A stretch of DNA of 64,000 nt. Origin: Sphingomonas sp. LHG3406-1. GTDB taxonomy: Bacteria; Pseudomonadota; Alphaproteobacteria; Sphingomonadales; Sphingomonadaceae. The translations under genes and the position numbers were made by a program. The notes under the pieces were generated by a model, which ran no database searches, was not told the DNA's origin, and worked only from the letters and a program-made list of their open reading frames with translations. Below, piece after piece: positions 45,309 to 54,596 of the stretch. The stretch lies in the NCBI RefSeq assembly GCF_029637485.1, contig NZ_CP069128.1, forward strand, positions 248,001-312,000, read 5' to 3'. How positions within the stretch are numbered: position 1 is the stretch's first letter; the number at the start of each line of letters is the position of its first letter.

Positions 45309-46214
45309 CTAAGCGGCGGGAAGCAGCCGTTGCTCGCCCGCCATCTTCATCAGCGACGCCTGCAGCTTCTCGAAGGCCCGCACCTCGATCTGGCGGATAC
45401 GCTCGCGGCTGACGCCATAGACCTGGCTCAGTTCCTCGAGCGTCTTGGGATCGTCGGCAAGGCGCCGCTCGGCAAGAATGTGCTTCTCGCGGTCGTTGAG
45501 CGCCTCCATGGCACGGGTGAGGAGGTCGTGACGGACACGCTTCTCCTCCTCTTCGGCGACCAGCTCGTCCTGCAGCGGGCCGTTGTCGACGAGGAAGTCC
45601 TGCCACTGGCTTTCGGCGCCTTCATCCCCCTTGAGCGGCGCGTTGAGGCTGGTGTCGCCGCCCATGGACATGCGGCGGTTCATCGAGATGACCTCGTCCT
45701 CGGTCACGCCGAGATCGGTCGCGATCTTGGTCACGTCCGCGGGCTTGAGATCGCCCTCCTCGAAGGCGTCGATCTGGTTCTTCATCCGGCGAAGGTTGAA
45801 GAACAGCTTCTTCTGGGCGGCGGTGGTGCCCATCTTCACCAGGCTCCACGAGCGCAGGATGAATTCCTGAATGCTCGCGCGGATCCACCACATGGCATAG
45901 GTGGCGAGGCGGAAGCCCCGGTCGGGTTCGAACTTCTTGACGCCCTGCATCAGGCCGATGTTGCCTTCGGAAATGAGCTCCGAGACGGGCAGGCCGTAGC
46001 CGCGATAGCCCATGGCGATCTTGGCCACGAGGCGAAGGTGCGAGTTGACCAGCTGCGCGGCGGCGTCTGTGTCGCCATGCTCGCGCCAGCGCTTGGCCAG
46101 CATATATTCCTGTTCCGGCGCGAGTATGGGAAACTTCTTGATCTCGGCCAGATAGCGGTTGAGTCCGGCTTCGCCGGCGCCCGCGGGGATCGATACTGCC
46201 TTAGCCTGTGCCAT
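45309..46214 (-). CDS. rpoH: RNA polymerase heat-shock sigma factor RpoH
   Basis: A 301-residue sigma-32 that directs transcription of chaperone genes such as dnaK-dnaJ in this window. Region 2 includes HLRLVAKIAMGYRGYGLPVSELISEGNIGLMQ and the -10 recognition helix ATYAMWWIRASIQEF (104-118). The RpoH-specific box QKKLFFNLR is at 134-142, and region 4 ends with VSRERIRQIEVRAFEKL. ATG 46214 begins MAQAKAVSIP, the normal family start. It is about 55 bp downstream of rluD on the same strand, so the two may be cotranscribed. Confidence 0.96.
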   Translation of the reverse strand: MAQAKAVSIPAGAGEAGLNRYLAEIKKFPILAPEQEYMLAKRWREHGDTDAAAQLVNSHLRLVAKIAMGYRGYGLPVSELISEGNIGLMQGVKKFEPDRGFRLATYAMWWIRASIQEFILRSWSLVKMGTTAAQKKLFFNLRRMKNQIDAFEEGDLKPADVTKIATDLGVTEDEVISMNRRMSMGGDTSLNAPLKGDEGAESQWQDFLVDNGPLQDELVAEEEEKRVRHDLLTRAMEALNDREKHILAERRLADDPKTLEELSQVYGVSRERIRQIEVRAFEKLQASLMKMAGEQRLLPAA

Positions 46215-46269
46215 CTGTCTGTCGCGTCCTTCAATGGCAGAGCACGAAAACGCCCTGCCATGTCTAATC

Positions 46270-47223
46270 CTATACACCAAGTGCCTTGAACAGTTCCTGC
46301 ATGTCCTTTGGGACAGGGCTGTCGAACGACAAACGGTGCTTCGTCACGGGATGAGTGAAGCCGAGCACCGCGGCATGCAGGGCCTGCCGCTGGAAATTCA
46401 ATGCCTTGGCAACGGCCGCCACGGCCTTGTTGTTGCGGCCGTAGACTGGATCGCCGACCAAGGAATGGCCGAGACTGGCCATATGCACCCGTACCTGGTG
46501 GGTCCGCCCGGTTTCCAGCCGGCATTCGACCAAGGCCGAGTCGCGTCCTACCGATAGCCGCTTCCAGTGCGTCACCGCCCTCTTGCCCCGGCCTTCCTCA
46601 ACGATCGCGATCTTCTTGCGATTGACCGAGGAGCGGGCGAGCGGGGCATCGACCGTGCCGCTGTCGATCCGGGGAATGCCGTTCACCGCCGCGATATAGC
46701 GCCGGTCGATTGTATGGGCGCTGAACTGGCGGGCAAGGCCCTCATGCGCGACGTCGGTCTTGGCGACCACCATCAGCCCCGACGTGTCCTTGTCGATGCG
46801 ATGAACGATGCCCGGCCGCGCCACCCCGCCGATGCCGCTGAGGCGACCGGCGCAATGGTGGAGAAGGGCGTTGACGAGCGTGCCGTCGAGATTGCCCGCG
46901 GCGGGATGGACGACCAGCCCGGCGGGCTTGTCGACGATCAGCAGATGCTCGTCCTCGTGCACGATGACGAGCGGGATGTCCTGTGCCTCGGCCTCGGCCG
47001 CGGTCGGAAACGGCACTTCGAGGCGGAAGGCTTCGCTGCCGGCGACCTTGAGCGAGGGATCGCGGACGAGGGCTTCGCCGCGGGTGAGGGCGCCCGACTT
47101 GATCAGGCTCTTCAGCCGTTCGCGGGAGAGGGTAGGAAGAGCATCCGCCAGGGCACGGTCCAGCCGCCAGCCCGCATGCCCAGCCTCAAGCGCAACGTCG
47201 ATGATGTCGGACCCCCCCGCCAT
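46270..47223 (-). CDS. rluD: Ribosomal large-subunit pseudouridine synthase, RluA/RluD family
   Basis: A 317-residue enzyme converting uridine to pseudouridine in 23S rRNA. An N-terminal S4 RNA-binding domain (RLDRALADALPTLSRERLKSLIKSG, about 20-44) precedes the catalytic domain with HRIDKDTSGL, where Asp144 is the catalytic aspartate, and the motif ETGRTHQVRVH. The length and domain order fit RluD, which modifies helix 69; RluC is less likely. ATG 47223 is preferred over an upstream Met because the S4 domain starts soon after. It is divergent from chpT with a 230-bp gap. Confidence 0.9.
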   Translation of the reverse strand: MAGGSDIIDVALEAGHAGWRLDRALADALPTLSRERLKSLIKSGALTRGEALVRDPSLKVAGSEAFRLEVPFPTAAEAEAQDIPLVIVHEDEHLLIVDKPAGLVVHPAAGNLDGTLVNALLHHCAGRLSGIGGVARPGIVHRIDKDTSGLMVVAKTDVAHEGLARQFSAHTIDRRYIAAVNGIPRIDSGTVDAPLARSSVNRKKIAIVEEGRGKRAVTHWKRLSVGRDSALVECRLETGRTHQVRVHMASLGHSLVGDPVYGRNNKAVAAVAKALNFQRQALHAAVLGFTHPVTKHRLSFDSPVPKDMQELFKALGV

Positions 47224-47277
47224 GGCCGAGCGAGATGGTGCGCTGCACGGCGATTTCAAGCGGTGCGAACCTGAACA

Positions 47278-47295
47278 AGGTCACAAAGGTCACCG
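47278..47295. repeat. Short direct repeat AAGGTCAC in the rluD-chpT gap
   Basis: AAGGTCACAAAGGTCACC contains two copies of AAGGTCAC nine bases apart. It may be a fragment of an interspersed repeat or a regulator half-site pair; nothing decides between them. The rest of the 230-bp divergent gap has no gene and should hold both promoters. Confidence 0.35.
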
Positions 47296-47453
47296 GTGGC
47301 GGGGGTGTCGCGGCGCCCGGGAGGGAGGCTGGAAGAAAGGCCGGCAGGGAAGGACAAGTCGCGGAGGAACACCGTCCGAGCACATCATGTGAAATCCTAC
47401 TTGGCAAGGGCGGCGCTTGCGCCCGCTTTGCCATTCGGCCAGTTGAGGAGCCC

Positions 47454-48080
47454 ATGAACGCGATCGAACTCGCCAGCCTGCTTTGCTCGCGGCTGTGTCA
47501 CGACCTGCTGTCGCCAGTGGGCGCACTCAACAACGGCATCGAGCTGATGGCCGACGAGCAGGACCCGGAGATGCGGGAGCGCTGCCTCGAGCTGCTTGCC
47601 GAAAGCGCGCGGGCGAGCGCCGCCAAGCTCAAGTTCTTCCGCCTGGCGTTCGGGGCCGGCGGCGGCTTCGGTGCGGAGATCGACACGCGCGAGGCGCGGA
47701 CGGCACTCGAAGGGCTGTTCGGGGCGGAAAAGAAGATCACGCTTGGCTGGATGGTGTCGGCCGAGAAGCTGCCCAAGGATGCCGTCAAGGTGCTGCTCAA
47801 CCTCGCGCTGGTCGCGGGCGACGCGCTGGTCCGCGGCGGGCAGCTCGACATCGGTGCCGAGAAGGGCGCCAACGGGACCGAGATCGTCATCCGTGCCGAA
47901 GGGCCGCGGCTGCTGCTCGACCCCAACCTGCGGGCGACGCTGGAGCGCGGCGCGGTCGGCCAGGTCGAGCCGCGGGCGGCCGGCGCGTGGCTGGCCCATG
48001 CGCTCATCACCGAAGGCGGCGGCAAGCTGCAGATTTCGCCGGCGGAGAGCCCGGTGCTGCTGATCGGGGCGGTATTCTGA
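47454..48080 (+). CDS. chpT: Histidine phosphotransferase ChpT
   Basis: A 208-residue protein that relays phosphate from the hybrid kinase CckA to CtrA and CpdR, controlling the alphaproteobacterial cell cycle. The N-terminal helical-hairpin carries the phospho-acceptor His16 in SRLCHDLLSPVGALNNG, and the C-terminal half is a degenerate ATPase-like domain (VLLNLALVAGDALVRGG) that no longer binds ATP in known members. ATG 47454 has GAGGAG just upstream. CckA, CtrA and CpdR genes are not in the window. It is convergent with the TrxR-like gene. Confidence 0.92.
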   Translation: MNAIELASLLCSRLCHDLLSPVGALNNGIELMADEQDPEMRERCLELLAESARASAAKLKFFRLAFGAGGGFGAEIDTREARTALEGLFGAEKKITLGWMVSAEKLPKDAVKVLLNLALVAGDALVRGGQLDIGAEKGANGTEIVIRAEGPRLLLDPNLRATLERGAVGQVEPRAAGAWLAHALITEGGGKLQISPAESPVLLIGAVF

Positions 48081-48084
48081 AGCG

Positions 48085-49074
48085 CTAGGCGTCGCCCGCT
48101 TCAACCCGCTCGCGTTTCGTTTCGTTCGCTTCCGGCAGCACTACCGGTTGCCGCCTCAGTGGGCGCTTGGCGGCAAGGTCGTTGCGGATGGTGGTGGCGG
48201 CCTGTCCGCCTTCGCCCATGGCGTGGCTGATCTGGTCGAGGCCGTGGACGACGTCGCCGGCGGCGTAGAGGCCATCGATGCTGGTGCGCATCTTCTCGTC
48301 GCAGACGAGGCAGCAATCCTCCTCGTTGATCTCGGCCCCCACCATCTGCGCCAGCCCGGTATGGGTATCGCTCCCGAGCGCGGGATAGATGCTGTCGAAG
48401 CTGAGCAGGCCGTCGGCGGTGTCGATGGTGATGCAATTCTCGACGCAGCCGATCGCCTCGGCGGGGCCGTCGACAAGCGCAACGCCCGCTTCTTCGAGCC
48501 GCCTGCGATCGTCCTCCGGCAGGTCGAGCGCGCTGTCCGGAGCGATCAGCGTCACGTCTGCGGTGTAGGAGCGCAGGAAGATCGCTTCGCCGACCCCGCC
48601 CTTGCCCGAGCCGATAATCCCGACGCGCTTGTCGGTCACTTCATAGCCGTCGCAGATCGGGCAGTAGCGGATCAGCCCGCGCGCCATGGCCTCGTCGTGA
48701 AGCTCCGGGTCCATCGGCGGCTTGCGGTTGGTGAGACCGGTCGCGAGCAGGACGGCGCGGGCGCGCTGGGGGCCAGCGCCCCAGTCGGCGGAGAACAGCC
48801 CGTCTTCGTCCTTGTCGAGGCGGTGGACCCGGCCGGTTTCGATCTTGGTGCCATATTTCTGCGCCTGGGTCCGCATCAGCTCCAGCAATTCCTTGCCGTT
48901 GATCCCGTCGGGATAGCCGGCATGATTGTGGGAGCAAGGGATCCAGCTTGCCCGGCTCTTGCCTTCGTCGACGACGACGATGTCGAGGTGAAAGCGGGAT
49001 AGATAGATGGCGGCGGTGAGGCCGGCGGGGCCGCCGCCGACGATCAGCACGTCAATGGGTTCTTCGGTGGACAT
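48085..49074 (-). CDS. Thioredoxin reductase-like FAD oxidoreductase
   Basis: A 329-residue flavoprotein. The FAD motif [10 protein letters not shown] begins at residue 13, the NAD(P) motif [10 protein letters not shown] near 156, and a redox-active pair CPIC (Cys138, Cys141) is followed by DGYEV, as in thioredoxin reductases. The terminal motif [22 protein letters not shown] is also conserved. It may reduce a thioredoxin or a similar disulphide partner; the canonical TrxB may be encoded elsewhere. The C-terminal tail past [15 protein letters not shown] is extended and charged. It is convergent with chpT, with a five-base gap. Confidence 0.88.
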   Translation of the reverse strand: MSTEEPIDVLIVGGGPAGLTAAIYLSRFHLDIVVVDEGKSRASWIPCSHNHAGYPDGINGKELLELMRTQAQKYGTKIETGRVHRLDKDEDGLFSADWGAGPQRARAVLLATGLTNRKPPMDPELHDEAMARGLIRYCPICDGYEVTDKRVGIIGSGKGGVGEAIFLRSYTADVTLIAPDSALDLPEDDRRRLEEAGVALVDGPAEAIGCVENCITIDTADGLLSFDSIYPALGSDTHTGLAQMVGAEINEEDCCLVCDEKMRTSIDGLYAAGDVVHGLDQISHAMGEGGQAATTIRNDLAAKRPLRRQPVVLPEANETKRERVEAGDA

Positions 49075-49134
49075 TGCCGCGCAATGAGCGGCGCGGCTTG
49101 GCGGTTCCCCGTGGAGTGATTAGACGCCCCTTCG

Positions 49135-49467
49135 ATGATTGCTTACGCCGTCCTTTCGCCCTGGGCATGGCTGACCGTGCTGTTGGTGTTTGGAGTCACT
49201 GCGTTGCTCGGCGGCTGGTTGTTGAAGCAGCGGCGGACCGATTGGACCGTGCGGCGGCGGATGGTGACGGCTGCGTTGCCAGGACCGACCCTGTGCCTGG
49301 TCGTGGGCGGCATCCTTGCCGTGCTCGGCCTTACCCCAAGCGAGGATGACTGGGGTCCGCTCGTCGCGGCTGCGATGGTGCAGCTTGCAGTCGTGCTCGG
49401 GCTTGTCGCCTTCGTGCTTGGACTGATCATGGCCGGGCTTGTCGAAGTGGCCGGGCGGCGCCCATGA
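49135..49467 (+). CDS. Small hypothetical membrane protein upstream of trmD
   Basis: A 110-residue protein with three hydrophobic segments (about residues 9-27, 47-65 and 75-101) joined by charged loops ([13 protein letters not shown]). I do not recognise the family. Its stop overlaps the trmD start by four bases (ATGA), so it appears to be expressed with trmD. The position would normally be taken by rimM in the rpsP-rimM-trmD-rplS order. It may be an unrelated gene that has moved in, or the usual genes have moved away. Confidence 0.65.
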   Translation: MIAYAVLSPWAWLTVLLVFGVTALLGGWLLKQRRTDWTVRRRMVTAALPGPTLCLVVGGILAVLGLTPSEDDWGPLVAAAMVQLAVVLGLVAFVLGLIMAGLVEVAGRRP

Positions 49468-50201
49468 CCTTCCGCGCCTCGGTCCTCACCCTCTACCCCG
49501 ACATGTTCCCGGGACCGCTCGGCGCCAGCCTTGCCGGTCGCGCGCTTGAGCAGGGTATCTGGAGCCTCGACGCCACCAACATCCGCGACTTCGCCATCGA
49601 CAGGCACCGGACGGTCGACGACACTCCAGCCGGAGGCGGGGCGGGGATGGTGCTGCGCTGCGACGTGCTCGCCGCCGCGATCGACAGCGTCGCTGACGGC
49701 CGCCCGATCCTCGCCATGAGCCCGCGCGGCGCCCCGCTCACCCAGGCCCGCGTGCGCAACCTCGTGGCAGGCGAGGGCGCCATCATCCTATGCGGCCGCT
49801 TCGAGGGCTTCGACGAGCGCATCTTCGAAGCCCGCGCCGTGGAACCCGTCTCGATCGGCGACTACATCCTCTCCGGCGGCGAGCTTGGCGCGATGGTCCT
49901 GCTCGATGCTTGCGTTCGGCTGCTTCCCGGCGTAATGGGCGCGCCCACAAGCGGTGTGGACGAGAGCTTCGAAACGGGGCTGCTCGAACATCCGCATTAT
50001 ACCCGACCTCAGACATGGGAAGGGCGCACGATCCCCGAAGTGCTGCGATCGGGGGATCATGCGAAGATTGCCGCTTGGCGCAAGGCAAGGGCGATCGAGG
50101 ACACACGGCTACGGCGGCCGGACCTGTACGAGCGCCATGGGGGCGTCTCGCAGGCGTCGCCCTCTGGTGCGCGGCAACGAGACGAAGGTAGATCGAAGTG
50201 A
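49464..50201 (+). CDS. trmD: tRNA (guanine-37-N1) methyltransferase TrmD
   Basis: Methylates G37 next to the anticodon, preventing +1 frameshifting. The 245-residue length is standard. The SPOUT trefoil-knot signature is seen in [15 protein letters not shown] and [23 protein letters not shown], and the N-terminal strand [17 protein letters not shown] is typical. The C-terminal domain contains [26 protein letters not shown]. The start overlaps the small membrane-protein gene and the stop overlaps the rplS GTG, so the three genes are coupled. Confidence 0.97.
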   Translation: MTFRASVLTLYPDMFPGPLGASLAGRALEQGIWSLDATNIRDFAIDRHRTVDDTPAGGGAGMVLRCDVLAAAIDSVADGRPILAMSPRGAPLTQARVRNLVAGEGAIILCGRFEGFDERIFEARAVEPVSIGDYILSGGELGAMVLLDACVRLLPGVMGAPTSGVDESFETGLLEHPHYTRPQTWEGRTIPEVLRSGDHAKIAAWRKARAIEDTRLRRPDLYERHGGVSQASPSGARQRDEGRSK

Positions 50202-50602
50202 ACCTGATTCAGACCCTCGAGCGCGAGCAGATCGACGAGCTCACCGCCAAGCGCGCCATCCCCGAATTCCGTCCGGGCGACACGCTCCGCGTCGGCGTCC
50301 GCGTCGTCGAAGGCGAGCGCACCCGCGTCCAGAATTACGAGGGCGTCTGCATCGCCCGTTCGAACAAGGGCATCGGTTCGAACTTCACCGTCCGCAAGAT
50401 CAGCTTCGGCGAGGGCGTCGAGCGCGTCTTCCCGCTCTATTCGCCGACCATCGAGACGATCGAGGTCGTCCGCCGCGGTGCCGTCCGCCGCGCCAAGCTC
50501 TATTATCTGCGCGGCCGCACCGGCAAGTCGGCCCGTATCGCCGAGCGCCGCGACCCGCGTCCGGCCAAGGGCGCCGCCCAGGCCGGCAACGCCGAGGGCT
50601 AA
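50198..50602 (+). CDS. rplS: 50S ribosomal protein L19
   Basis: A 134-residue protein at the interface of the ribosomal subunits. Conserved segments include [33 protein letters not shown] (a KOW-like beta region) and [46 protein letters not shown]. The C-terminal 20 residues are Ala-rich and longer than in E. coli L19. GTG 50198 overlaps the trmD stop. A strong terminator follows 28 bp after the stop. Confidence 0.97.
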   Translation: MNLIQTLEREQIDELTAKRAIPEFRPGDTLRVGVRVVEGERTRVQNYEGVCIARSNKGIGSNFTVRKISFGEGVERVFPLYSPTIETIEVVRRGAVRRAKLYYLRGRTGKSARIAERRDPRPAKGAAQAGNAEG

Positions 50603-50630
50603 GCCCGACAGGCATTGCCGATCGACAAGA

Positions 50631-50658
50631 GGGCTCGACCGCCGGTCGGGCCCTTTTT
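50631..50658 (+). terminator. Rho-independent terminator of trmD-rplS
   Basis: Stem GGGCTCGACC (50631-50640) and GGTCGGGCCC (50644-50653), ten pairs with one wobble, loop GCC, followed by TTTTT. It lies between rplS and the convergent M28 peptidase gene. Confidence 0.92.
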
Positions 50659-50665
50659 CGTTGGT

Positions 50666-52882
50666 TCAAAGGCGGAGCCTGCTCACCAGCAGAGTCGAGT
50701 CGGGGACATATTGTGCGCGGGCGTTTCGCGGCTGGGCCGCCTTGAGCGGGATGGCGGCGGGGGGGAGGGACCAGCGGGTGTCCGTGATGATGAACTCGAC
50801 CGGCCGGGGCCCGAGCAGCAGTTCGAAGGTGGCGCCGTCGCAGGAGCGGCCGGTGCAGCCGAGGAGATAGCGGCCGGACGCACCCTCGCTCGCCGGGGTC
50901 CGCATCAGGCCCGGCATGCCGAGCGCGCGGACGGGGGCGTCAGCGGCGGCGGAAAGCGCGACATCCTCGGCGCCATTGGCCTCGATCCGCAGGCGCACGC
51001 GGCGGCCGCCAGGAACGTTCACCGCCTCGACCGGGATCAGCCGGGCCGGCACCAGGCCGCCGACCAGCGGCGCGGGAGCGATCCAGCGCTGGCGCCGGCT
51101 GAACGGCAGGCTTCCGAACCGCCAGTCGCCGAAGCGCCGCCACTCGCCGGGCAGGCTCCTGCGATCGTTGACCACCGACCAGACCGGCTGCTTCTCGGCG
51201 GAGTCGAGGACATACTGGAGCGACCATTGCTGCTGGCGGTCGGTGCTGTAGGCGGGCGCGAGCGCGGCCGGGAGCCAGGCGAGGGCGGCGAAGGCGAGGG
51301 CGGCGGCCAGCAATCGGCGGCGCTGTTCTCCCTCGAGCAGCGGGCGGGCCTCGATCAGCCAGGGAAGGATGATGAGGCCGCCGAAGAGGGCGAAGACCCA
51401 CAGGGGGCCGCCATTGAGCAGGTCCTGGAGCAGCCCGAGCATGCCTCCGAGCATGACAAAGACGAGCAGCGCCGCGATCAGGTTCGCCGGCACGAGCACC
51501 GCTTCGGACCGGCGGCGGAGCGTCGCTGCCAGGGCGTAGAGCAGGGGCGGGATCACGAAATAGATGAGCGCGCCCGAGGCGATGCTGGTGAGCCCGAGGC
51601 CGAGGCCGACGAACAGCAGCCACCAGGCAGCGCGGAGCTGGGGCAGGCGGAAGCGCGACGCGCCGACCAGCGCCAGGCCGGCCGCGATCACGCCGGCATA
51701 GATGGCAAGCTCGGTCACCGTGGGGTGGGCGCGCCAGAACTGGCCTTCTCGAGCAAGTCCGACGATTGTCAGGCCCGCCCAGGCGAGCGCGGTGCCGGCG
51801 GCGAGGCTGACGGCCAAAAGGAGCAAGGCGCCCCAGGCCTTCTCGACCCACACCAGGCGGAGCAGCAGCAGGAAGGCAGCGGCGGCCAAAGCCAGGCCGA
51901 GCAGGAAGGGCATGGTGAGGAGGAAGGAGGTGCCGATGTTGGTGAACAGCATCTCGGCCTCGGTCACCCGCGGAGTGCCGGCGGATAGGGCGGTGCCGAC
52001 CTCCATCAGCTGGTCGCCCATGTGCTGGAGCGTGGCGACATCCATGCCGGCGAGGTCGTCGCCCGGCGAATGGTAGCGCGTTTCGTTGCCGATCGGCGCG
52101 AAGTTGAGGGTCAGCCACCGACGCTCCTCGGCGAAGGTGTTGACGTCGGTGTAGTTGGGGATGAGCCGGTAGGCGCTGACCGCGAGGCTGCTGGCGACGG
52201 GGTTGGTCACGTGATCGCGGAAGAGGGCGACAGGCGCGCGGTTCGGGAGCGAGGTCTCGAACATGTTGACGGGACCGGCGGTGCCGCGCGCCTCAAGGTT
52301 GATCAGCGCATCGACGCGGCGGCTCAAGGGATCGGCATCGACGAAGGCGCGGGCGCCGACGAGGCCCAGTTCCTCGCCCTCGTTGAAGAGGAAGGTGACG
52401 GGCCGGCCGAGCGGGCGGTCCTTCATCAGCGAGGCGGCTTCCAGCATGGCGGCGACGCCCATGCCGGCGTCCGAGGCACCGGGGCCGACGGGCACGCTGT
52501 CATAGTGGGAATTGACGAGCAGGTGCGGCTTGCCGTTGTCAGGACCGAGGGTCGCGATGACGTTGCGGACCCGCGCGCAGCTGACGCCGCGCTGCTTGAA
52601 CAGACCGTTGCAGGCGAAGCGGTCGTCGATGCGCGGGGTGAGGCCCATCCGGCGAAGTTCGGTGACGAGGCGGTCGCGGACGGAGTCGCTGGCGGCGCTG
52701 TCGGCGGGGTGGGGCGCCTGGTCGCCAAGGATCCGGGCGAGCCGGTCCCTGGCGCGCGGGGCGTCGAACTGGCCGGGCGCATTGGCTGAGCGGACGGGCG
52801 GCGGCCGGGTCAGCGAACGGGTCGCGGCCATGGCGGCCAGCAGCCCCAAGACGATCAGTCCCAGAACCAGTGCCTTGCGCAT
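50666..52882 (-). CDS. M28-family zinc aminopeptidase with C-terminal membrane domain
   Basis: A 738-residue protein. An N-terminal signal anchor (about residues 3-20) is followed by a periplasmic M28 peptidase domain: metal ligands appear in NSHYDSV (His126, Asp128) and GASDAG (Asp138), and the FNEGEELGL stretch supplies the Glu pair at 170-171. From about residue 330 there are eight or so membrane helices and then a C-terminal soluble domain (about 600-738) rich in beta structure. This peptidase-plus-membrane layout resembles the ERMP1/Fxna group rather than simple secreted aminopeptidases. ATG 52882 begins the signal segment. It is convergent with rplS and divergent from asd. Confidence 0.88.
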   Translation of the reverse strand: MRKALVLGLIVLGLLAAMAATRSLTRPPPVRSANAPGQFDAPRARDRLARILGDQAPHPADSAASDSVRDRLVTELRRMGLTPRIDDRFACNGLFKQRGVSCARVRNVIATLGPDNGKPHLLVNSHYDSVPVGPGASDAGMGVAAMLEAASLMKDRPLGRPVTFLFNEGEELGLVGARAFVDADPLSRRVDALINLEARGTAGPVNMFETSLPNRAPVALFRDHVTNPVASSLAVSAYRLIPNYTDVNTFAEERRWLTLNFAPIGNETRYHSPGDDLAGMDVATLQHMGDQLMEVGTALSAGTPRVTEAEMLFTNIGTSFLLTMPFLLGLALAAAAFLLLLRLVWVEKAWGALLLLAVSLAAGTALAWAGLTIVGLAREGQFWRAHPTVTELAIYAGVIAAGLALVGASRFRLPQLRAAWWLLFVGLGLGLTSIASGALIYFVIPPLLYALAATLRRRSEAVLVPANLIAALLVFVMLGGMLGLLQDLLNGGPLWVFALFGGLIILPWLIEARPLLEGEQRRRLLAAALAFAALAWLPAALAPAYSTDRQQQWSLQYVLDSAEKQPVWSVVNDRRSLPGEWRRFGDWRFGSLPFSRRQRWIAPAPLVGGLVPARLIPVEAVNVPGGRRVRLRIEANGAEDVALSAAADAPVRALGMPGLMRTPASEGASGRYLLGCTGRSCDGATFELLLGPRPVEFIITDTRWSLPPAAIPLKAAQPRNARAQYVPDSTLLVSRLRL

Positions 52883-52942
52883 GCCCGTCCCCCTCGCCAC
52901 TTGCGGCAAGCCACGATAAGGGCGCGCTCAAGGAGAACAAGC

Positions 52943-53968
52943 ATGGGTTATCGGGTCGTCGTGGTCGGCGCGACGGGCAATGTCGGGCGCGAGATGCTGC
53001 AGATCCTGTCGGAACGGCAGTTCCCGCTCGACGAGGTGGCGGCCGTGGCGAGCAGCCGCAGCCAGGGCGATATCATCGACTTCGGCGATAGCGGCGAAGA
53101 ACTGAAGGTCAGCAACCTCGAGCATTTCGACTTTGCCGGATGGGACATGGCCCTGTTCGCGGCCGGTTCCTCGGTCAGCAAGGTCCACGCCCCGCGTGCG
53201 GCCGCTGCCGGGTGCACGGTGATCGACAACAGTTCGCTCTACCGCATGGACCCCGACGTGCCGCTGATCGTGCCGGAGGTGAACCCGGAGGCGCTGGCCG
53301 GCTACAAGGCCCGCAACATCATCGCCAACCCCAATTGCTCCACCGCGCAGATGGTGGTGGCGCTGAAGCCATTGCACGACGCCGCCGGCATCAAGCGGGT
53401 GGTCGTTTCGACCTATCAGTCGGTGTCCGGCAGCGGCAAGCAGGGTATGGACGAGCTGTTCAACCAGTCGCGCAACATCTTCGTCGGCGATTCGGTCGAG
53501 CCCAGCTTCTACCCCAAGCAGATTGCCTTCAACGTCATCCCCCACATCGACGACTTCCTCGACGACGGCTCGACCAAGGAAGAATGGAAGATGGTGGTCG
53601 AGACCAAGAAGATCCTCGATCCCAAGATCAAGGTGACGGCCACCTGCGTCCGGGTGCCGGTGTTCGTCGGTCATTCGGAAAGCATCAACATCGAGTTCGA
53701 GCGCGAGATCGGTGCCAAGGAAGCCCAGGAGATCCTGCGCGAGGCGCCGGGGGTCATGCTGGTCGATAAGCGCGAGCCGGGCGGCTATGTGACGCCGGTC
53801 GAGTGCGTCGGCGACTATGCGACCTTCATCAGCCGTGTGCGCGAGGACCCGACGGTCGAGAACGGCCTCAACCTGTGGTGCGTCAGCGACAATCTGCGCA
53901 AGGGCGCGGCGCTGAACGCGGTCCAGATCGCCGAGCTGCTCGGCCGCAAGCATCTGCAGAAGGGCTGA
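52943..53968 (+). CDS. asd: Aspartate-semialdehyde dehydrogenase
   Basis: Reduces aspartyl phosphate to the semialdehyde, the branch point for lysine, threonine, methionine and diaminopimelate. The 341-residue enzyme has the NADP loop GATGNVGREM at 9-18, the catalytic Cys132 in NPNCSTAQM, and GSGKQGMDEL and VRVPVFVGHSESI further on. ATG 52943 is preceded by AAGGAG at the right distance. It is divergent from the M28 gene and is followed by a large palindromic repeat. Confidence 0.96.
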   Translation: MGYRVVVVGATGNVGREMLQILSERQFPLDEVAAVASSRSQGDIIDFGDSGEELKVSNLEHFDFAGWDMALFAAGSSVSKVHAPRAAAAGCTVIDNSSLYRMDPDVPLIVPEVNPEALAGYKARNIIANPNCSTAQMVVALKPLHDAAGIKRVVVSTYQSVSGSGKQGMDELFNQSRNIFVGDSVEPSFYPKQIAFNVIPHIDDFLDDGSTKEEWKMVVETKKILDPKIKVTATCVRVPVFVGHSESINIEFEREIGAKEAQEILREAPGVMLVDKREPGGYVTPVECVGDYATFISRVREDPTVENGLNLWCVSDNLRKGAALNAVQIAELLGRKHLQKG

Positions 53969-53979
53969 CCCTCCTCATC

Positions 53980-54065
53980 CGTCATCCCGGGCTTGAGGCG
54001 GGATCCCGCTTCTTTCCTCCTCGCTTGACCGCCAAAGCGGGACCCGGATGATGTCCGGGATGACG
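53980..54065. repeat. Long palindromic repeat between asd and the GFA gene
   Basis: Outer arms CGTCATCCCGG (53980-53990) and CCGGGATGACG (54055-54065) are perfect inverted complements; inner arms GGATCCCGCTT and AAGCGGGACCC also pair. This is a common sphingomonad interspersed palindrome. Its right edge overlaps upstream in-frame ATG codons of the next gene. Confidence 0.82.
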
Positions 54066-54080
54066 ACAGGGAGGATGACG

Positions 54081-54530
54081 ATGGCTGAGATGAGCGGTGG
54101 CTGCCTGTGCGGCGCGAAAAGGTTCACGGTCGACATCCCCGACGACCCCCACGCCTACCTCTGCCACTGCCGCATGTGCCAGAAGGCCAGCGGCAACGTC
54201 AGCCTGGCGATGGTCGGGGTCAAGCAGGCCGATGTGACCTGGGATAGAGAGCCCGACTGGTACCGGAGTTCTCCCATCGCCGAGCGGCCGTTCTGCGCGA
54301 CCTGCGGGACGAGCCTCGGCTTCCGGTTCCTTGAAGGCAGCGAGAACATGGACCTGACCGTGGCCGCTTTCGACGACCCGTCGGTCTTCACACCCCGAAG
54401 CCATTTCGGCGCGGAGAGCATCAACCGCGCTTGGCTCAATACCGAGGGCCTGCCCGAGCAGCGTACCGACGAATATGAAAAACTTCAGGACAAGTGGCGC
54501 AAGGCCGGCGCCTCGCCGCCCACGCTCTGA
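54081..54530 (+). CDS. GFA-family zinc protein (CENP-V/Gfa domain)
   Basis: A 149-residue protein of the Gfa family. Zinc-ligand cysteines are seen in GGCLCGAKRF, CHCRMCQKASG and FCATCGTSLGFRF. The family is named for glutathione-dependent formaldehyde activation, but most members are uncharacterised. ATG 54081 is chosen because AGGGAGG sits six bases upstream; earlier in-frame ATGs lie within the neighbouring palindromic repeat and are unlikely to be used. It ends at a hairpin terminator shared with the convergent ribosomal genes. Confidence 0.85.
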   Translation: MAEMSGGCLCGAKRFTVDIPDDPHAYLCHCRMCQKASGNVSLAMVGVKQADVTWDREPDWYRSSPIAERPFCATCGTSLGFRFLEGSENMDLTVAAFDDPSVFTPRSHFGAESINRAWLNTEGLPEQRTDEYEKLQDKWRKAGASPPTL

Positions 54531-54548
54531 GCGGCAGCCAAAAGAAAA

Positions 54549-54576
54549 GGCGCCCCGGATGAACCGGGACGCCCCT
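54549..54576 (+). terminator. Hairpin terminator between the GFA gene and rpsI
   Basis: Arms GGCGCCCCGG (54549-54558) and CCGGGACGCC (54564-54573), one internal mismatch, loop ATGAA, with A-rich bases before and CCTTCT after. Its position between convergent genes suggests bidirectional use. Confidence 0.75.
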
Positions 54577-54596
54577 TCTGTTCGAATGAGAAAAGC

